A DNA stretch of 64,000 bases from DASSUW01 sp963792385 (GTDB taxonomy: Bacteria > Actinomycetota > Thermoleophilia > Solirubrobacterales > Solirubrobacteraceae): contig CAWBVZ010000012.1 in the NCBI GenBank assembly GCA_963792385.1, positions 186,001 through 250,000 on the forward strand. Direction: 5' to 3'. Within the stretch, counting starts at the first letter, position 1, and the number at the start of each line of letters is the position of its first letter. Both the position numbers and the translations under genes were made by a program. The notes beneath the pieces were generated by a model, which saw only the letters and a list, made by a program, of their open reading frames with translations, had not been told where the DNA came from and made no database searches. Of this stretch, positions 15,626 to 25,383 are shown piece by piece.

Positions 15626-17850
15626 CACTCCTCCCGCAGCCCCAGCACGACGGGCTCGCGCAACACGCGCCGGGCGACCAGCGCGGTCGCGACCACGGCG
15701 AGAGCCAGCAGGCCGCCGATCACGAGCAGCACCTGGCCCGCGCCGGGAGCGATCGGCAGCGAGGCGAACCCGGCCGCGAGCCGCGCGACGAGCGGTCCGA
15801 GCACCGTCACCTCGAGCACGACGCCCGCGATCGCGCCCGGTAGCGCCACCGCCGCCGCGGCACCGAGCAGCACGAGCACAACGGTGTCGCGGTCGCCGCC
15901 GCAAGCACGCAGGAGCGCCACCGCGCCGCGGCGCTCGCGCGCGGTCATCGCCAGCGCCTGCACGAGCGCGTACAGGCACACCAGCCCGACCGCGAGCCCG
16001 ACGCCCCGCAGCACCGCCGCGAGCACGCCGAGGAACTGCGCGTTGCGCGTCGTCGCCCCGCCGACCGGCTGCGGCGGCGCGCCGAGCGCCTCGAGCGCGC
16101 GCTCCACCGCCGGCCGGTCGGCGCCGCCGTCGAGCCGCACCGCCAACGACGGAGCGGTCAGCGCCCTCAGCCGGTCCGGGGCGACCCACGCGATCCGCCC
16201 GTTGTTCTCCAGCGCGCGCACGACGCCCGCGACGCGATAGCGGGCCTCGCTGCCGTCCGGCAGCTGGACGGCGAACGCCGATCCGGGCCGCAGCCCGAGC
16301 GCGTCCGCCAGGCCGAGGCCGACCTCGATCTCGCCGCGACCGCGCAGGCGGCGGCCGGACGCCAGCGGCGGCGCCTCGAACCGGGTGTGGTCGCCCGGGT
16401 AGGCGACCAGCCGGAGCGGCTTGTCGAGCCGGAACGAGTCGGCCGCGTCGACCGCGTAGCGCGGCGCGACGTCGGCCACGCCTTCGATCGCCCGCACGTC
16501 GCCGACGGAGGACGGGTCCAGCCGCACCGTCAGCTGGTAGCGCTTGCCGACCGTGCCGGGGTCGTCGCGGAGGCGCTCGAGCAGCGACGCGAGCGCGAGC
16601 ATCAGCGTCACGACGCCCGCGCACACGCCGATCGTTGCGACGGCCGCGATCCAGCGCCCGCGCGATGCCGTGGCGAAGCGCGCGCCCAGCCCGGTGAGCC
16701 CGCCGCGGGCGGTATGGCGGCGCGCCTCGGTCACGGTGCCGCCGCGCAGGATCGCCGCGGGCGAGCGGCGCGCGGCACGCCAGGCGGGCCACGTGGCGGC
16801 GGCCACGACGATCGCCACTACGAGCGCAACCGCGGCGGCCAGCGGGGGCAGCAGCGCCCAGCCGGGCGGCCGCTCGTTCAGCGCGGCGAGCAGCCCGGCC
16901 GCCGGGCCCGCCACCGCGAGCGCGCCCAGCGCGACGCCGACCGTGGCGGCCGGTACCGCGACGACCGCCGCCTCGGCCGCCTGCAGCGCCGCGATCCGCC
17001 CGGGCGAGAAGCCCAGCGCCCGCTGGACCCCGAACGCACCGAGCCGCCGCTGCACGTCCGCGTGCGCGGCGGCCGCGAGCATCGTTCCGGCCGCCGCCAG
17101 CGCCACCAGCGAGAACGCGACCAGCAGCGAGATCACGATCCCCGCGGCCTGGCTGAGCAGGACCCGCACTCCCTCGCGCGTGACGAACTGGAGCCGCCCG
17201 AGGCCGAACGACACCGACCGCGCCTGAGTGAGCGTGACGTCCGCCTTTGCCGGATCGTTGAGCCACAGCAGCGCGATATTTGCCTCGTCGTCGCCGCGAT
17301 CGGGCCGCTCCGGGACGTAGACGCGCGCCGCGCGCGCCAGTGGGAACGCGACGTTGTCGGGCGACACCGCGATGCCGACAAGTCGCTGCGGCCCGCGCCG
17401 GCCGACGTCGATCATGTCGCCCACGTGCAGGTCCCACTCGCGCGCGAGTCCCTGCTCGGCGACCACCTCGCCGAACCGGCCGGACAGGTCGCGGCCCTCG
17501 GTCACGAGGTAGCCGCGGCGGCCGCCGAGCACCACGTGCATCGCTCCCCGGTGGGTGTGGTGGCCGTTCGCGGTCAGCGGGATGTTGTTGATCTCGAGCC
17601 GGTACGAGCGCGCCGCGAGGTTGGGCAGCGCGCGTACGCGCTCGTCGAGCGTGGGGCGGCCCTCGGGGTCGAAGCGGGCGATCAGGTCGGGCAGGTCGGA
17701 CTGGTCGGCGCTGCGTTCGAAGCCGGTCGCCAGGCCGTAGCCGACGGTCGCGCCGGTGCCGACCACGAGCGAGGCGGCGAGCACGCCCGCGGCGGCCAGC
17801 AGCGTGCGCGAGCGCCGTGCGCGCAGGCCCGCGAGCGCGAGCGCGATCAC
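15625..17850 (-). CDS. FtsX/MacB-type ABC transporter permease
   Basis: 741 residues with an N-terminal helix, a large extracytoplasmic domain, a first three-helix FtsX block (near VISLLVAFSLVALAAAGTML) and a second C-terminal FtsX block (GLAVGLVCLYALVQALAM, VLLVIGGLLALAVVATALV). This ten-helix layout is that of LolCDE/MacB-like permeases found in Gram-positive export or lipoprotein systems. GTG 17850 overlaps the ATPase stop. Substrate unknown. Confidence 0.87.
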   Translation of the reverse strand: MIALALAGLRARRSRTLLAAAGVLAASLVVGTGATVGYGLATGFERSADQSDLPDLIARFDPEGRPTLDERVRALPNLAARSYRLEINNIPLTANGHHTHRGAMHVVLGGRRGYLVTEGRDLSGRFGEVVAEQGLAREWDLHVGDMIDVGRRGPQRLVGIAVSPDNVAFPLARAARVYVPERPDRGDDEANIALLWLNDPAKADVTLTQARSVSFGLGRLQFVTREGVRVLLSQAAGIVISLLVAFSLVALAAAGTMLAAAAHADVQRRLGAFGVQRALGFSPGRIAALQAAEAAVVAVPAATVGVALGALAVAGPAAGLLAALNERPPGWALLPPLAAAVALVVAIVVAAATWPAWRAARRSPAAILRGGTVTEARRHTARGGLTGLGARFATASRGRWIAAVATIGVCAGVVTLMLALASLLERLRDDPGTVGKRYQLTVRLDPSSVGDVRAIEGVADVAPRYAVDAADSFRLDKPLRLVAYPGDHTRFEAPPLASGRRLRGRGEIEVGLGLADALGLRPGSAFAVQLPDGSEARYRVAGVVRALENNGRIAWVAPDRLRALTAPSLAVRLDGGADRPAVERALEALGAPPQPVGGATTRNAQFLGVLAAVLRGVGLAVGLVCLYALVQALAMTARERRGAVALLRACGGDRDTVVLVLLGAAAAVALPGAIAGVVLEVTVLGPLVARLAAGFASLPIAPGAGQVLLVIGGLLALAVVATALVARRVLREPVVLGLREE

Positions 17851-18521
17851 TCGGACAGCCTCCCGTCGCGCAGCGTCAGCACACGGTCGGCGATCCCCGC
17901 GGCCGCCGTCTCGTGGGTGACGAGCACGACTGCGCGCCCGTCGGACGCGCCGGCGCGCAGCAGCCGCAGCACCTCGGCGCCGGCCTCGGTGTCGAGGTTG
18001 CCGGTCGGCTCGTCGGCCAGCACCACGGCGGGGTCGTTCACCAGCGCGCGGGCGATCGCGAACCGCTGCTGCTCGCCGCCGGAGAGCCGGCTCGGCAGCG
18101 AGTCGGCGACCGGCCGCAGGCCGAGCCGGTCGACCAGCTCGCGGCCGCGCTCGGCCGCGTCCGGCTGCGCCCCGCGTACGCGCCCGGCGAGCAGCACGTT
18201 CGCCTCGCCGGTCAGCTCGGGCAGCAGGTGGAAGAACTGGAAGACGAACCCGACGCGCCGCCGCCGCAGCGCGCTCAGCTCCTTCTCGCTCGCCCCGGTC
18301 ACAGACTCACCGGCGATCTCGATCGTCCCCGCCTCCGGCCGGTCGAGCCCGCCGAGGAGATGCAGCAGCGTCGACTTCCCCGATCCGGACCGGCCGAGGA
18401 TCGCAACCACCTCGCCGGCCTCGACGGTCAGGTCGGCGCCGTCGAGGATCCGCCGGGCGACCCGCCCCTCGCCGTACGTCTTCACCAGCCCGCGGGCCGA
18501 GACGATCGCCATCGCGTTCAC
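17847..18521 (-). CDS. ABC transporter ATP-binding protein (LolD/MacB type)
   Basis: 224 residues. Walker A GRSGSGKST, signature LSGGEQQRFAIARALV, Walker B AVVLADEPTGNLD, and FQFFHLLPELT before the signature as in LolD/FtsE-like ATPases. The frame starts at GTG 18521; ATG 18512 three codons in is an alternative and neither has a strong ribosome-binding site. Drives the FtsX-type permease that follows with a GTGA overlap. Confidence 0.9.
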   Translation of the reverse strand: MNAMAIVSARGLVKTYGEGRVARRILDGADLTVEAGEVVAILGRSGSGKSTLLHLLGGLDRPEAGTIEIAGESVTGASEKELSALRRRRVGFVFQFFHLLPELTGEANVLLAGRVRGAQPDAAERGRELVDRLGLRPVADSLPSRLSGGEQQRFAIARALVNDPAVVLADEPTGNLDTEAGAEVLRLLRAGASDGRAVVLVTHETAAAGIADRVLTLRDGRLSE

Positions 18522-18592
18522 GGTAGGGGCTACGGGGATGCGGACCTTAAGGCTCGGAGAACTTGGTACTACGGCCTACGCTGCGGGTTGCG

Positions 18593-19927
18593 ATGCGCTG
18601 CCTCGTCGTGTTGCTGTTCGTCGTGATCGCGCCCGCTGCGGCTGCCGATCCGGTGGCGTTGATGGACGCGCCGCATGCGTCGGACGTCGCGGTCGCTGGC
18701 ACCGATGTCGTCGTCACGCGCAACCTCCCCGGCGGTGGCGTCACCGTGGACGCGCTCGCCGTGCAGGGCGGCGCCGTCCGGAACCTGCTCTCGCTGCCGT
18801 CTCCGCGGCCGAGGTGGCACGGGCGGGCGTCCGTCGCCGCATCCGCGCAGTGGGTCGCGGTGCTGGTCGCGTTCGACGACTCCGGCGACCTGCCGCGAGA
18901 GCGCCGGCTCTACACCGGGCCTCCCGCCGGACCGCTGCGGCTGGAGTTCGCGCGCCGGATCCCCCGGCGCGGCGGGTGGCTGCCGCTCGACGTCGACGTC
19001 GATGCCGATCGCGTCCTGCTGTCCGAGCTGCGCTTCCCGCGGCTGCGGTCACGCCTCCACGTGCTCGCGCCGGGAGCGCCGCCCGCACGGGTGCCCTGGG
19101 CGGGTCGATTGCTGCCCGGGCCGTTCGCGCTCGCGGGCGACCATGTGGCGCTGGGAGGCGCCTCCCGCCTGTTCGTCGTCGACCGGCGTTCGGGCGAGCG
19201 CGAGGCGTCGACCGCGCTGGGGCCGGGCGACGTCAGCTTCGACGTCGACCTTGCGCCCGACGGCCGTGCGGTGGCGGACTTCGACGTCGGCCTGGTCACG
19301 ATCGCGCCGGGGGAGCCGCGGGCGGTGGTGCCGGGAAGCGGCGGTCACAGCCTGTCGAAGCCGCAGTTCGCGGGCAGCCACATCGGCGCGCTCGAGCAGA
19401 CGGGCTTCATCGTCCGGCCGGTCGTGCTCGACCCAGGTGCCGCGCAGCCGCGCGCCGTCGGCTCGCCGTCTGCCGCGTTCGGAGCCTTCGCCTCCGACGA
19501 GCGCGGCTTCGCCTGGATCGCCAACGGCTGCGTCCTCTACGCGCCGGTCGACGGCGCTCCACCTTCCGAGCCGCCGGACGGTCCGTGCCCGCGCGCGGAG
19601 GTCACCATCGAGGACGCCGACCAGATCCTGCGTGGGCGGCGCGTCCGGCTCGAGGTCACCTGCGTCGCCGCTCCTGCGCCGGGCTGCCTCGGATCGCTCG
19701 TCCTGCGCAACCGCGGGATCGCGGGCCGCGGCCGCTTCAGCGTGCCGGCGGGCACGACCGCGGTGATCGAGGCCGTGCTCAACCGGCGAGGCGCGAGACG
19801 CGTCCGGCGCGTGCTCAGGCGCTCAGGCGAGGCGTTCCTGGCCCTTGACGCGCGCCCGCAGGACGGCCGCGTGCCCGGCGGCAACCGCAGCCAGTCGATC
19901 GTGATCGACCGCGCCGCGCGCCGCTAG
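18593..19927 (+). CDS. Secreted protein of unknown function, beta-propeller-like
   Basis: 444 residues. A cleavable signal peptide (MRCLVVLLFVVIAPAAAADP) opens the protein; ATG 18593 is preferred over the TTG at 18563 because the signal begins there. The body is rich in short strands with repeated patterns such as VAVAGTDVVV, LAGDHVALG and SRLFVVDRRSGE, which suggests a WD/YVTN-like propeller. The C-terminal part (VRLEVTCVAAPAPGCLGSLVL) resembles a small Ig-like domain with two Cys. No enzyme motif seen. It overlaps the convergent GFA gene by 4 bases. Confidence 0.7.
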   Translation: MRCLVVLLFVVIAPAAAADPVALMDAPHASDVAVAGTDVVVTRNLPGGGVTVDALAVQGGAVRNLLSLPSPRPRWHGRASVAASAQWVAVLVAFDDSGDLPRERRLYTGPPAGPLRLEFARRIPRRGGWLPLDVDVDADRVLLSELRFPRLRSRLHVLAPGAPPARVPWAGRLLPGPFALAGDHVALGGASRLFVVDRRSGEREASTALGPGDVSFDVDLAPDGRAVADFDVGLVTIAPGEPRAVVPGSGGHSLSKPQFAGSHIGALEQTGFIVRPVVLDPGAAQPRAVGSPSAAFGAFASDERGFAWIANGCVLYAPVDGAPPSEPPDGPCPRAEVTIEDADQILRGRRVRLEVTCVAAPAPGCLGSLVLRNRGIAGRGRFSVPAGTTAVIEAVLNRRGARRVRRVLRRSGEAFLALDARPQDGRVPGGNRSQSIVIDRAARR

Positions 19928-20346
19928 ACCTGGCGCTGCTGGGGGAAGCGCGGGAGACCGTCGTCCGGCAGCGGCTCCCAGTCCGGCGCCGACTCGACCC
20001 ACTGGTGCCAGAGCGGGCGGATGCCGGGATCGCCGTCGACCGCACCGAGCCGGATGCCGACCACGGGCCCGGAGTCGGGATCGCCGGCGAAGACGTGCCC
20101 TCCGCAGTGCCCGCAGAAGGACTTCGGCATGCCGCCTGGCGGGCGCCAGGTGCGGACGGCGTCCGCGCCCTCGACGAGCCGGAACGCGCTCGCGTCGAGG
20201 ATCCCGTTCAGCGCCCACAGCGTGCCGCTGCGGTGCTGGCAGCGCGTGCAGTGGCAGTAGCCGGCGCTGCTGAAAGGCGCGGTGATCTCGAACCGGATCG
20301 CGCCGCAGGCGCACGAGCCGGTCAGCGGCGTGTCAGGAGATGCCAT
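19924..20346 (-). CDS. GFA-family zinc protein (glutathione-dependent formaldehyde-activating-like)
   Basis: 140 residues with the GFA cysteine pattern: GSCACGAIRFE, YCHCTRCQHRSG and FCGHCGGHVF, giving the two zinc sites of the CENP-V/GFA fold. Bacterial members are often annotated as formaldehyde activators, but few have been tested and actinobacteria rarely make glutathione, so the enzymatic role is open. Single gene. Confidence 0.87.
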   Translation of the reverse strand: MASPDTPLTGSCACGAIRFEITAPFSSAGYCHCTRCQHRSGTLWALNGILDASAFRLVEGADAVRTWRPPGGMPKSFCGHCGGHVFAGDPDSGPVVGIRLGAVDGDPGIRPLWHQWVESAPDWEPLPDDGLPRFPQQRQV

Positions 20347-20355
20347 GCCCGCACA

Positions 20356-23310
20356 CTAACCAGAGAGCCCGTGCCGGTGCGCGACGGCGGCGGCCTCGGT
20401 GCGGGAGCGCACGTTGAGCTTGCCGAGGATCCGCGAGACGTGCACGCTGGCGGTCTTCTCCGCCATGTACAGCGCCGCGCCGATCTCGCGGTTGGTGGCG
20501 CCCTCGGCGACCAGCGCCAGCACCTGGCGCTCGCGTGACGTGAGCCCGAACGTGTCCTCCTCGGCCGCCGGCTCGTCCTCCGGTGCCTCGGTGGCGCCCT
20601 CGAGCGGCACGCGGCCGCGGGCGGCCAGGCCCTCGATCTCGTTCCGGAGCCAGCCGGCGCCGAGCCGTACCGCGACGGCGTGGGCTGCGGCCAGCGACCG
20701 GGCGGCCGCTTCGCGATCGCCCGCGGCGACGAACGCCTCGCCCTCGCGCAGTCGCATCCGCGCAGCCGGCTCCGGGCGCCCGAGGGCGTCCCACGCGCCG
20801 GCGGCGCGCTCGTAGGCGGTCGGGTCGGCGCGACCGGCGCCTCGGCCCGCTTCGGCGCGCGCCTCCAGCAGCAGCGCGCACTCGACCGGGCGTGTGCGCG
20901 TCGCGGCCGCCGCGACGCGTGCGAGCAGGTCATCCAGGCGCTGTACCGCGGCCGCCTCGGCTTCCGCCTCGCCGAGGTCGCGCGCGCGCTGGGCGGCGTC
21001 AGCCTCGACCGTGACGCCGGCGGCGGCGACGGAGGCAACGCGCGCCGCGTCGTCGGTGCAGAACTCCATCCGATCGAGGCCGCGCTCGATCGCCGCGCGC
21101 GCGCCGTCGAGGTCTCCCTCACGCCGGTGCACTTCGGCCGTCAGCACGGCGTACGGGCCGATGAACTGGGGCTCGCTCGACGCGGCGGCCATCTCGTCGA
21201 GCTCGGCGAGGATCGCGCGCGCCGCCTCGTGCTCGCCGCGCCCGACGACCAGCGAGGCGCGGCGCAGGCCGAGGTTCACGCGCGTCTGCGTCCCGGTCCA
21301 GCGTTTCGCGGCCGGCAGGCTGGCCTCCGACAGTTCCCACTCGCCGATGTCGAACTCGAACTCCGAACGCTGGCAGTGGAGCCACATCACCGAGACCGGC
21401 CGGCGCCCGTCGACCGCCTGGAGCCCGTCGGCGACGGCCTCGAGCGCCTCGGCCGTGCGGCCGACGACGTGCAGCATGTCCGAGTAGTTGTTGTAGGCGT
21501 CCGCGAGGTCGGACAGGTGGTCGCGCTCACGCGCGATCCGGATCGCCTCGCGCAGCTGCTCGGCGCCGGGCTCGACCTCGCCGATCATCGCCAGGCAGAA
21601 GCCGAGCGTATTGCGGGCGTGGCCCTCGCTCGCCCGCATGTCCGTGGCAACCGCCGCGTCGAGCGCCCGCTGCGCGATCTGGACGCCGTCGCTGAAGCGC
21701 CCGTCGAGCATCCGGCCGCGCGCGAGGCCGGCCAGCAGCCGGGCGCGGCCCGGGGTGGTGTCGCCGGCCGACGAGTCGACCAGCTCGAGCGCGCGCTCGA
21801 GCGTGGCGATGCTCTCCTGCGGGCGGTTGAGATGGCGCAGCGCGCGAGCCGCCGACTCGAGGATCCAGGCGGCGCGCCACGGGTCGGGATCCGGGCCGAG
21901 CTCGGCGAACGCCGCCTCGAACAGGGACAGCTGCCGTCCCGGATGCCCGAGCGCCCAGGCCGCCTCTCCGGCGCGCGTCAGCAGGTCGACGTGGTCGGCG
22001 CCCGCGACGGTCGCGGGGTCGGGCACGCGGTCCCACAGCTCGAGGGCGCGATCGAGCAGCGCACTCGCCTCGCCGTGTGCGTAGACGCGCTCGGCTGCCG
22101 CCGCGGCACGCACGGACGCGGCGAGCGCAGCCGGCTGGTCGCCGGCGGAGGCGTAGTGGTGGGCGACGGCGGCGGTCAGCACCGCGCCGGCGGACTCGTC
22201 GATCCGCGCCTCGAGCCCGCGCGCGAGCGCAAGGTGGAGCGCGGAGCGCTCGCCGGGCAGCAGGTCGTCTTCCACGACCTCGCGCAGCAGCGCGTGGCGG
22301 AACCGGTAGCGGTCGTCGTCGCCGGCGATCAGGATGTGACCCTCGACCGCCTCCCGCAGGCCGTCGCGCAGCGCCTGCCGCTCAAGCCCGCTGACCTCGG
22401 CAAGGAGCGGATCGTCGGCCCGCTGGGCGACCGCCACGAGCCGCAGCAGCTCCTGCGCCGGGCCGGACAGCCGCTCCACGCGGAGTATCAAGGCGTCGCG
22501 CAGCGTGTCCGGCGCCGCGCCGCGGCCGTCGAGGCCTGCCGCGAGCAGCTCCTCGCAGTACAGCGGGTTGCCGCCCGAGCGGGTCCACAGCCGCTCCAGC
22601 AGCTCCGGTTCCGGCGGCGCGCCGAGGATGTCCGTCAGCTGGTCGGTCAGCTCGGCGTGCGTGAGCGGCTCGAGCGCGATCCGGCGCGCCCGCGGGTTTC
22701 GCTCGAGCTCGGCCAGCAGCGGCCGCAGCGGGTGCCGGCGGTGCATCTCGTCCGGCCGGTAGGTGCAGACGATCAGCACGCGCTCGGCCTGCAGGCTGCG
22801 TCCCAGGAATGCGAGCGCCGCGCGCGTCGAGCGGTCCGCCCAGTGCAGGTCCTCGACCAGCAGCAGCACGGGCTGGCGGGCGCCGAGCCCGTCCAGCAGC
22901 GAGAGCAGCCCCTCGAACAGCCGGCCCTGCGCACCGCCTTCGCTGTCGGACTCGGCCGGCTCCCGGGCGGCGACGGTGAGACCCGGGAGCAGCGGGGCGA
23001 CCGCCGCGCGCACGGGCTCCGTGAGCGCCGGGTCGCCGGAGCGGGCGAGCGGGCGCAGCGCCGCGACCAGCGGCACGTACGCGAGCTCGCTCTCGCCGAG
23101 GTCGACGCAGTCGCCGGCCAGCACGAGCGCTTCGCCTTCGGCTGCCCGCTGCTCGAACTCGACCAGCAGGCGCGACTTGCCGACGCCCGAGTCGCCGGCC
23201 ACGAAGGCCAGCGACGGTCGCCCGTCGGCGGCGTCGGCCAGCGCGGCCTCGAGCTCCGCCAGTTCGGCGGTGCGGCCGATCAGGCGAGAGCTCGTGACCC
23301 GGGTGCTCAC
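20356..23310 (-). CDS. Large ATP-binding LuxR-family regulator (LAL type), copy 1
   Basis: 984 residues. N-terminal P-loop VAGDSGVGKSRLL (about residues 38-50), Walker-B-like LLLVEDLHWAD, then a long helical TPR-like middle and a C-terminal LuxR helix-turn-helix, LTSRERQVLALVAEGATNRE and VHVSRILGKLNVRSRTEA. This is the STAND/LAL regulator layout: signal sensing by the middle, ATP switch, DNA binding at the end. A paralogue lies at 25384-28358, and the two flank msrB and a chemoreceptor gene. Target genes unknown. Confidence 0.9.
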   Translation of the reverse strand: MSTRVTSSRLIGRTAELAELEAALADAADGRPSLAFVAGDSGVGKSRLLVEFEQRAAEGEALVLAGDCVDLGESELAYVPLVAALRPLARSGDPALTEPVRAAVAPLLPGLTVAAREPAESDSEGGAQGRLFEGLLSLLDGLGARQPVLLLVEDLHWADRSTRAALAFLGRSLQAERVLIVCTYRPDEMHRRHPLRPLLAELERNPRARRIALEPLTHAELTDQLTDILGAPPEPELLERLWTRSGGNPLYCEELLAAGLDGRGAAPDTLRDALILRVERLSGPAQELLRLVAVAQRADDPLLAEVSGLERQALRDGLREAVEGHILIAGDDDRYRFRHALLREVVEDDLLPGERSALHLALARGLEARIDESAGAVLTAAVAHHYASAGDQPAALAASVRAAAAAERVYAHGEASALLDRALELWDRVPDPATVAGADHVDLLTRAGEAAWALGHPGRQLSLFEAAFAELGPDPDPWRAAWILESAARALRHLNRPQESIATLERALELVDSSAGDTTPGRARLLAGLARGRMLDGRFSDGVQIAQRALDAAVATDMRASEGHARNTLGFCLAMIGEVEPGAEQLREAIRIARERDHLSDLADAYNNYSDMLHVVGRTAEALEAVADGLQAVDGRRPVSVMWLHCQRSEFEFDIGEWELSEASLPAAKRWTGTQTRVNLGLRRASLVVGRGEHEAARAILAELDEMAAASSEPQFIGPYAVLTAEVHRREGDLDGARAAIERGLDRMEFCTDDAARVASVAAAGVTVEADAAQRARDLGEAEAEAAAVQRLDDLLARVAAAATRTRPVECALLLEARAEAGRGAGRADPTAYERAAGAWDALGRPEPAARMRLREGEAFVAAGDREAAARSLAAAHAVAVRLGAGWLRNEIEGLAARGRVPLEGATEAPEDEPAAEEDTFGLTSRERQVLALVAEGATNREIGAALYMAEKTASVHVSRILGKLNVRSRTEAAAVAHRHGLSG

Positions 23311-23320
23311 CTCGCTGCGG

Positions 23321-23719
23321 TCAGGCGCTGTCGAGCTCGAGCGCGCAGGAGTTGATGCAGTACCGCATGCCTCCGGCGTCGCGCGGGCCGTCGTCGAAGA
23401 GATGGCCGAGATGGCCGCCGCACGCCTTGCACACGACCTCGGTGCGGTCCATGCCCCAAGAGCGGTCGGGCCTCAGCTCGACGGCCTCGGCGATCTTCGG
23501 CTCGGTGAAGCTCGGCCAGCCGGTGCCGGACTCGAACTTCGTATCCGACGAGAACAGCTCCGCCTTGCACGCGGCGCACCGATAGATCCCGTCGTCATGT
23601 GCGTCCCAGTAGCGGCCGGTGAATGCCCGCTCGGTCGCGCCCTTACGCAGCACGTCGTACTGCTCGGGGGTCAGCTCCTCACGCCACTGCTTGTCTGTCT
23701 TTTCCACTCGTGTTGCCAT
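23321..23719 (-). CDS. msrB: Peptide-methionine (R)-S-oxide reductase
   Basis: 132 residues. Two zinc CxxC pairs (RCAACKAEL and CKACGGHLGH), FESGTGWPSF, and the catalytic motif RYCINSCAL near the end, all typical of MsrB, which repairs the R epimer of methionine sulfoxide using thioredoxin. ATG 23719 lies inside the end of the chemoreceptor gene (41-base overlap), so the genes are coupled; GTG 23707 is a possible shorter start. Confidence 0.94.
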   Translation of the reverse strand: MATRVEKTDKQWREELTPEQYDVLRKGATERAFTGRYWDAHDDGIYRCAACKAELFSSDTKFESGTGWPSFTEPKIAEAVELRPDRSWGMDRTEVVCKACGGHLGHLFDDGPRDAGGMRYCINSCALELDSA

Positions 23720-25340
23720 CCTCAGAGGATGACACGGTGAACTGCACGACGAGCCCTTCGAGCGCCTCGGCGGCCTCGCCCAGGCGAGCGGCCGAGCCGG
23801 CCATCGCGCGTGCGGCCACGGCGGTCTGCTCGGTGGTGGCGGAGACCTCTTCGCTGTTCGCCGACGACGTCTCGGTCAACTGGGCGGCCTCCTCCATGCG
23901 CGTGCGCACGGCGTCGGTCTCCTCGGCGACGGCGCGGCCGGCGGCGGCGATCACGCGCACGCGGTCCACGAGGCCTGCGACGGCCTCGTCGATCCGCTCG
24001 AATGCCTCGCCTGCGGTGGCGACGGTGCCGGCGCCGACGCTGGTGCGCTCGGCGGCGTCGCGGACGGCCTCGGCGGCCTGCGCCGTGAGGCTGTCGATCC
24101 GGTCGACTCCGTCGGCGATGCTGCGGGCGGCCTTGCGGGATTCCTCGGCAAGCTTGCGGACCTCGTCGGCGACGACGGCGAAGCCGCGGCCGTGCTCGCC
24201 CGCGCGGGCGGCCTCGATCGCGGCGTTGAGCGCCAGCAGGTTGGTCTGGTCGGCGATCGCGGTGATCGTCGTGACGAGGCCGGAGATCTCCTGCGAGCGC
24301 TCGGTCAGCTCGGCCATCGCGCCGGTCATCGCCTCTGAGCCCTCGCGTGCGCCGGCCATGGCGCGGCTGGCGTCGGCGGCCGCGGTGCGGCCCTCACCGG
24401 CCAGCGTGCGGGCGTCCTCGGCGGCCTCGGCGGCGGCTGCGGCCTCGTCGGCGTTGCCGCGCACGGCCTCGGCCACGCGCTCGGCGGCGTCGTGAGTCTC
24501 GGCGACCAGCACGGCCTGGCGCTCGGCGCTCACGGCCACGTCGGATACCGCGGCGACGATTTCGATGCTGACGCGGCCGGCCTCATGGGCGCCGGCGACG
24601 ACGTCACGCGAAGAGTCGGCAACCTCGTGTGCAGTGGCGCGGATGGCGCGCACCAGGTCGGCGACCTGGGCGATGCCGTCGCGCATCGTCGCGCTCGCCT
24701 CCGTCACACCGTCGCTGGAGGAGATCGTGAGGTCGCGGCGCTCGAGCCGCGCGGCCAGCTCGGCCAGCTCCTCGCGCTCGGCGGCCTCGCGCTCACGGTG
24801 GTCGCTGAGGTCCACGACTTCCTGCCTGAGCATGATCGAGAGGAAGACGAGCACGATGATCTCGAAGACGACGAACAGCGCGTGCAGCAACACGATCGGC
24901 ACGCCGTAGTGCCCGTGCGGGAGCAGGTGGGCGAAATGCGCGTTGGGGTCGAACTGATTCAGCAGGAGGTGGTGGCTCGAGGTAACGGCCGCCGCCACGA
25001 CCAGCACGCGCCAATCGCGATACACGAGCAGGAACGCGAGCGCGCCGAAGATGTAGAAGTGCAGCTCCACCATCCCGTTGCTCTGATGGATCAGCAGCGC
25101 GGCGTAGAGCATGAAGCCGACGGCGATCGCCATCCGGGTCACGACGGCGCCGGCGTGCGTGCGGGCGAGCCAGAACGTGATTGCGGAGATCGCGCCGCCG
25201 AGAACGAACGCGGCCAGGAACGTGCCGTGCCAGGCGGCGACGGCCAGCGTGGCGGGGAAATGGGCGAGCAGGAGCCAGGCGAGGCCGCGGTCGGCCTTGG
25301 CGCGGATCTCGAACAGGGTGTCTTCGGCGGTTTGACTCAC
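23679..25340 (-). CDS. Methyl-accepting chemotaxis-type receptor with polytopic membrane sensor
   Basis: 553 residues. The N-terminal about 180 residues hold five to six membrane helices with conserved-looking VELHFYIFGALAFLLVYRDW and SSHHLLLNQF; His residues there could bind a ligand or cofactor. A short HAMP-like linker precedes a long coiled coil whose tip (IADQTNLLALNAAIEAARAG, HGRGFAVVADEVRKLAEES) is the conserved MCP signalling hairpin. No che genes are in the window, so its kinase partner must be elsewhere. Upstream of msrB in the same orientation. Confidence 0.9.
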   Translation of the reverse strand: MSQTAEDTLFEIRAKADRGLAWLLLAHFPATLAVAAWHGTFLAAFVLGGAISAITFWLARTHAGAVVTRMAIAVGFMLYAALLIHQSNGMVELHFYIFGALAFLLVYRDWRVLVVAAAVTSSHHLLLNQFDPNAHFAHLLPHGHYGVPIVLLHALFVVFEIIVLVFLSIMLRQEVVDLSDHREREAAEREELAELAARLERRDLTISSSDGVTEASATMRDGIAQVADLVRAIRATAHEVADSSRDVVAGAHEAGRVSIEIVAAVSDVAVSAERQAVLVAETHDAAERVAEAVRGNADEAAAAAEAAEDARTLAGEGRTAAADASRAMAGAREGSEAMTGAMAELTERSQEISGLVTTITAIADQTNLLALNAAIEAARAGEHGRGFAVVADEVRKLAEESRKAARSIADGVDRIDSLTAQAAEAVRDAAERTSVGAGTVATAGEAFERIDEAVAGLVDRVRVIAAAGRAVAEETDAVRTRMEEAAQLTETSSANSEEVSATTEQTAVAARAMAGSAARLGEAAEALEGLVVQFTVSSSEDGNTSGKDRQAVA

Positions 25341-25383
25341 ACCGAGTGGGTCGGCCGCCGCCGAAGACTCTTTAGCCAGAAAG

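Noticed and set aside
16387..19848. A 1153-codon open frame on the plus strand across the ABC permease and ATPase genes
   Set aside because: It is a GC-skewed antisense shadow of real minus-strand genes, is Arg/Gly/Ala-rich and has no domain.
20680..23355. An 891-codon plus-strand frame antisense to the first LuxR regulator
   Set aside because: Shadow frame; the regulator on the other strand has all expected motifs.
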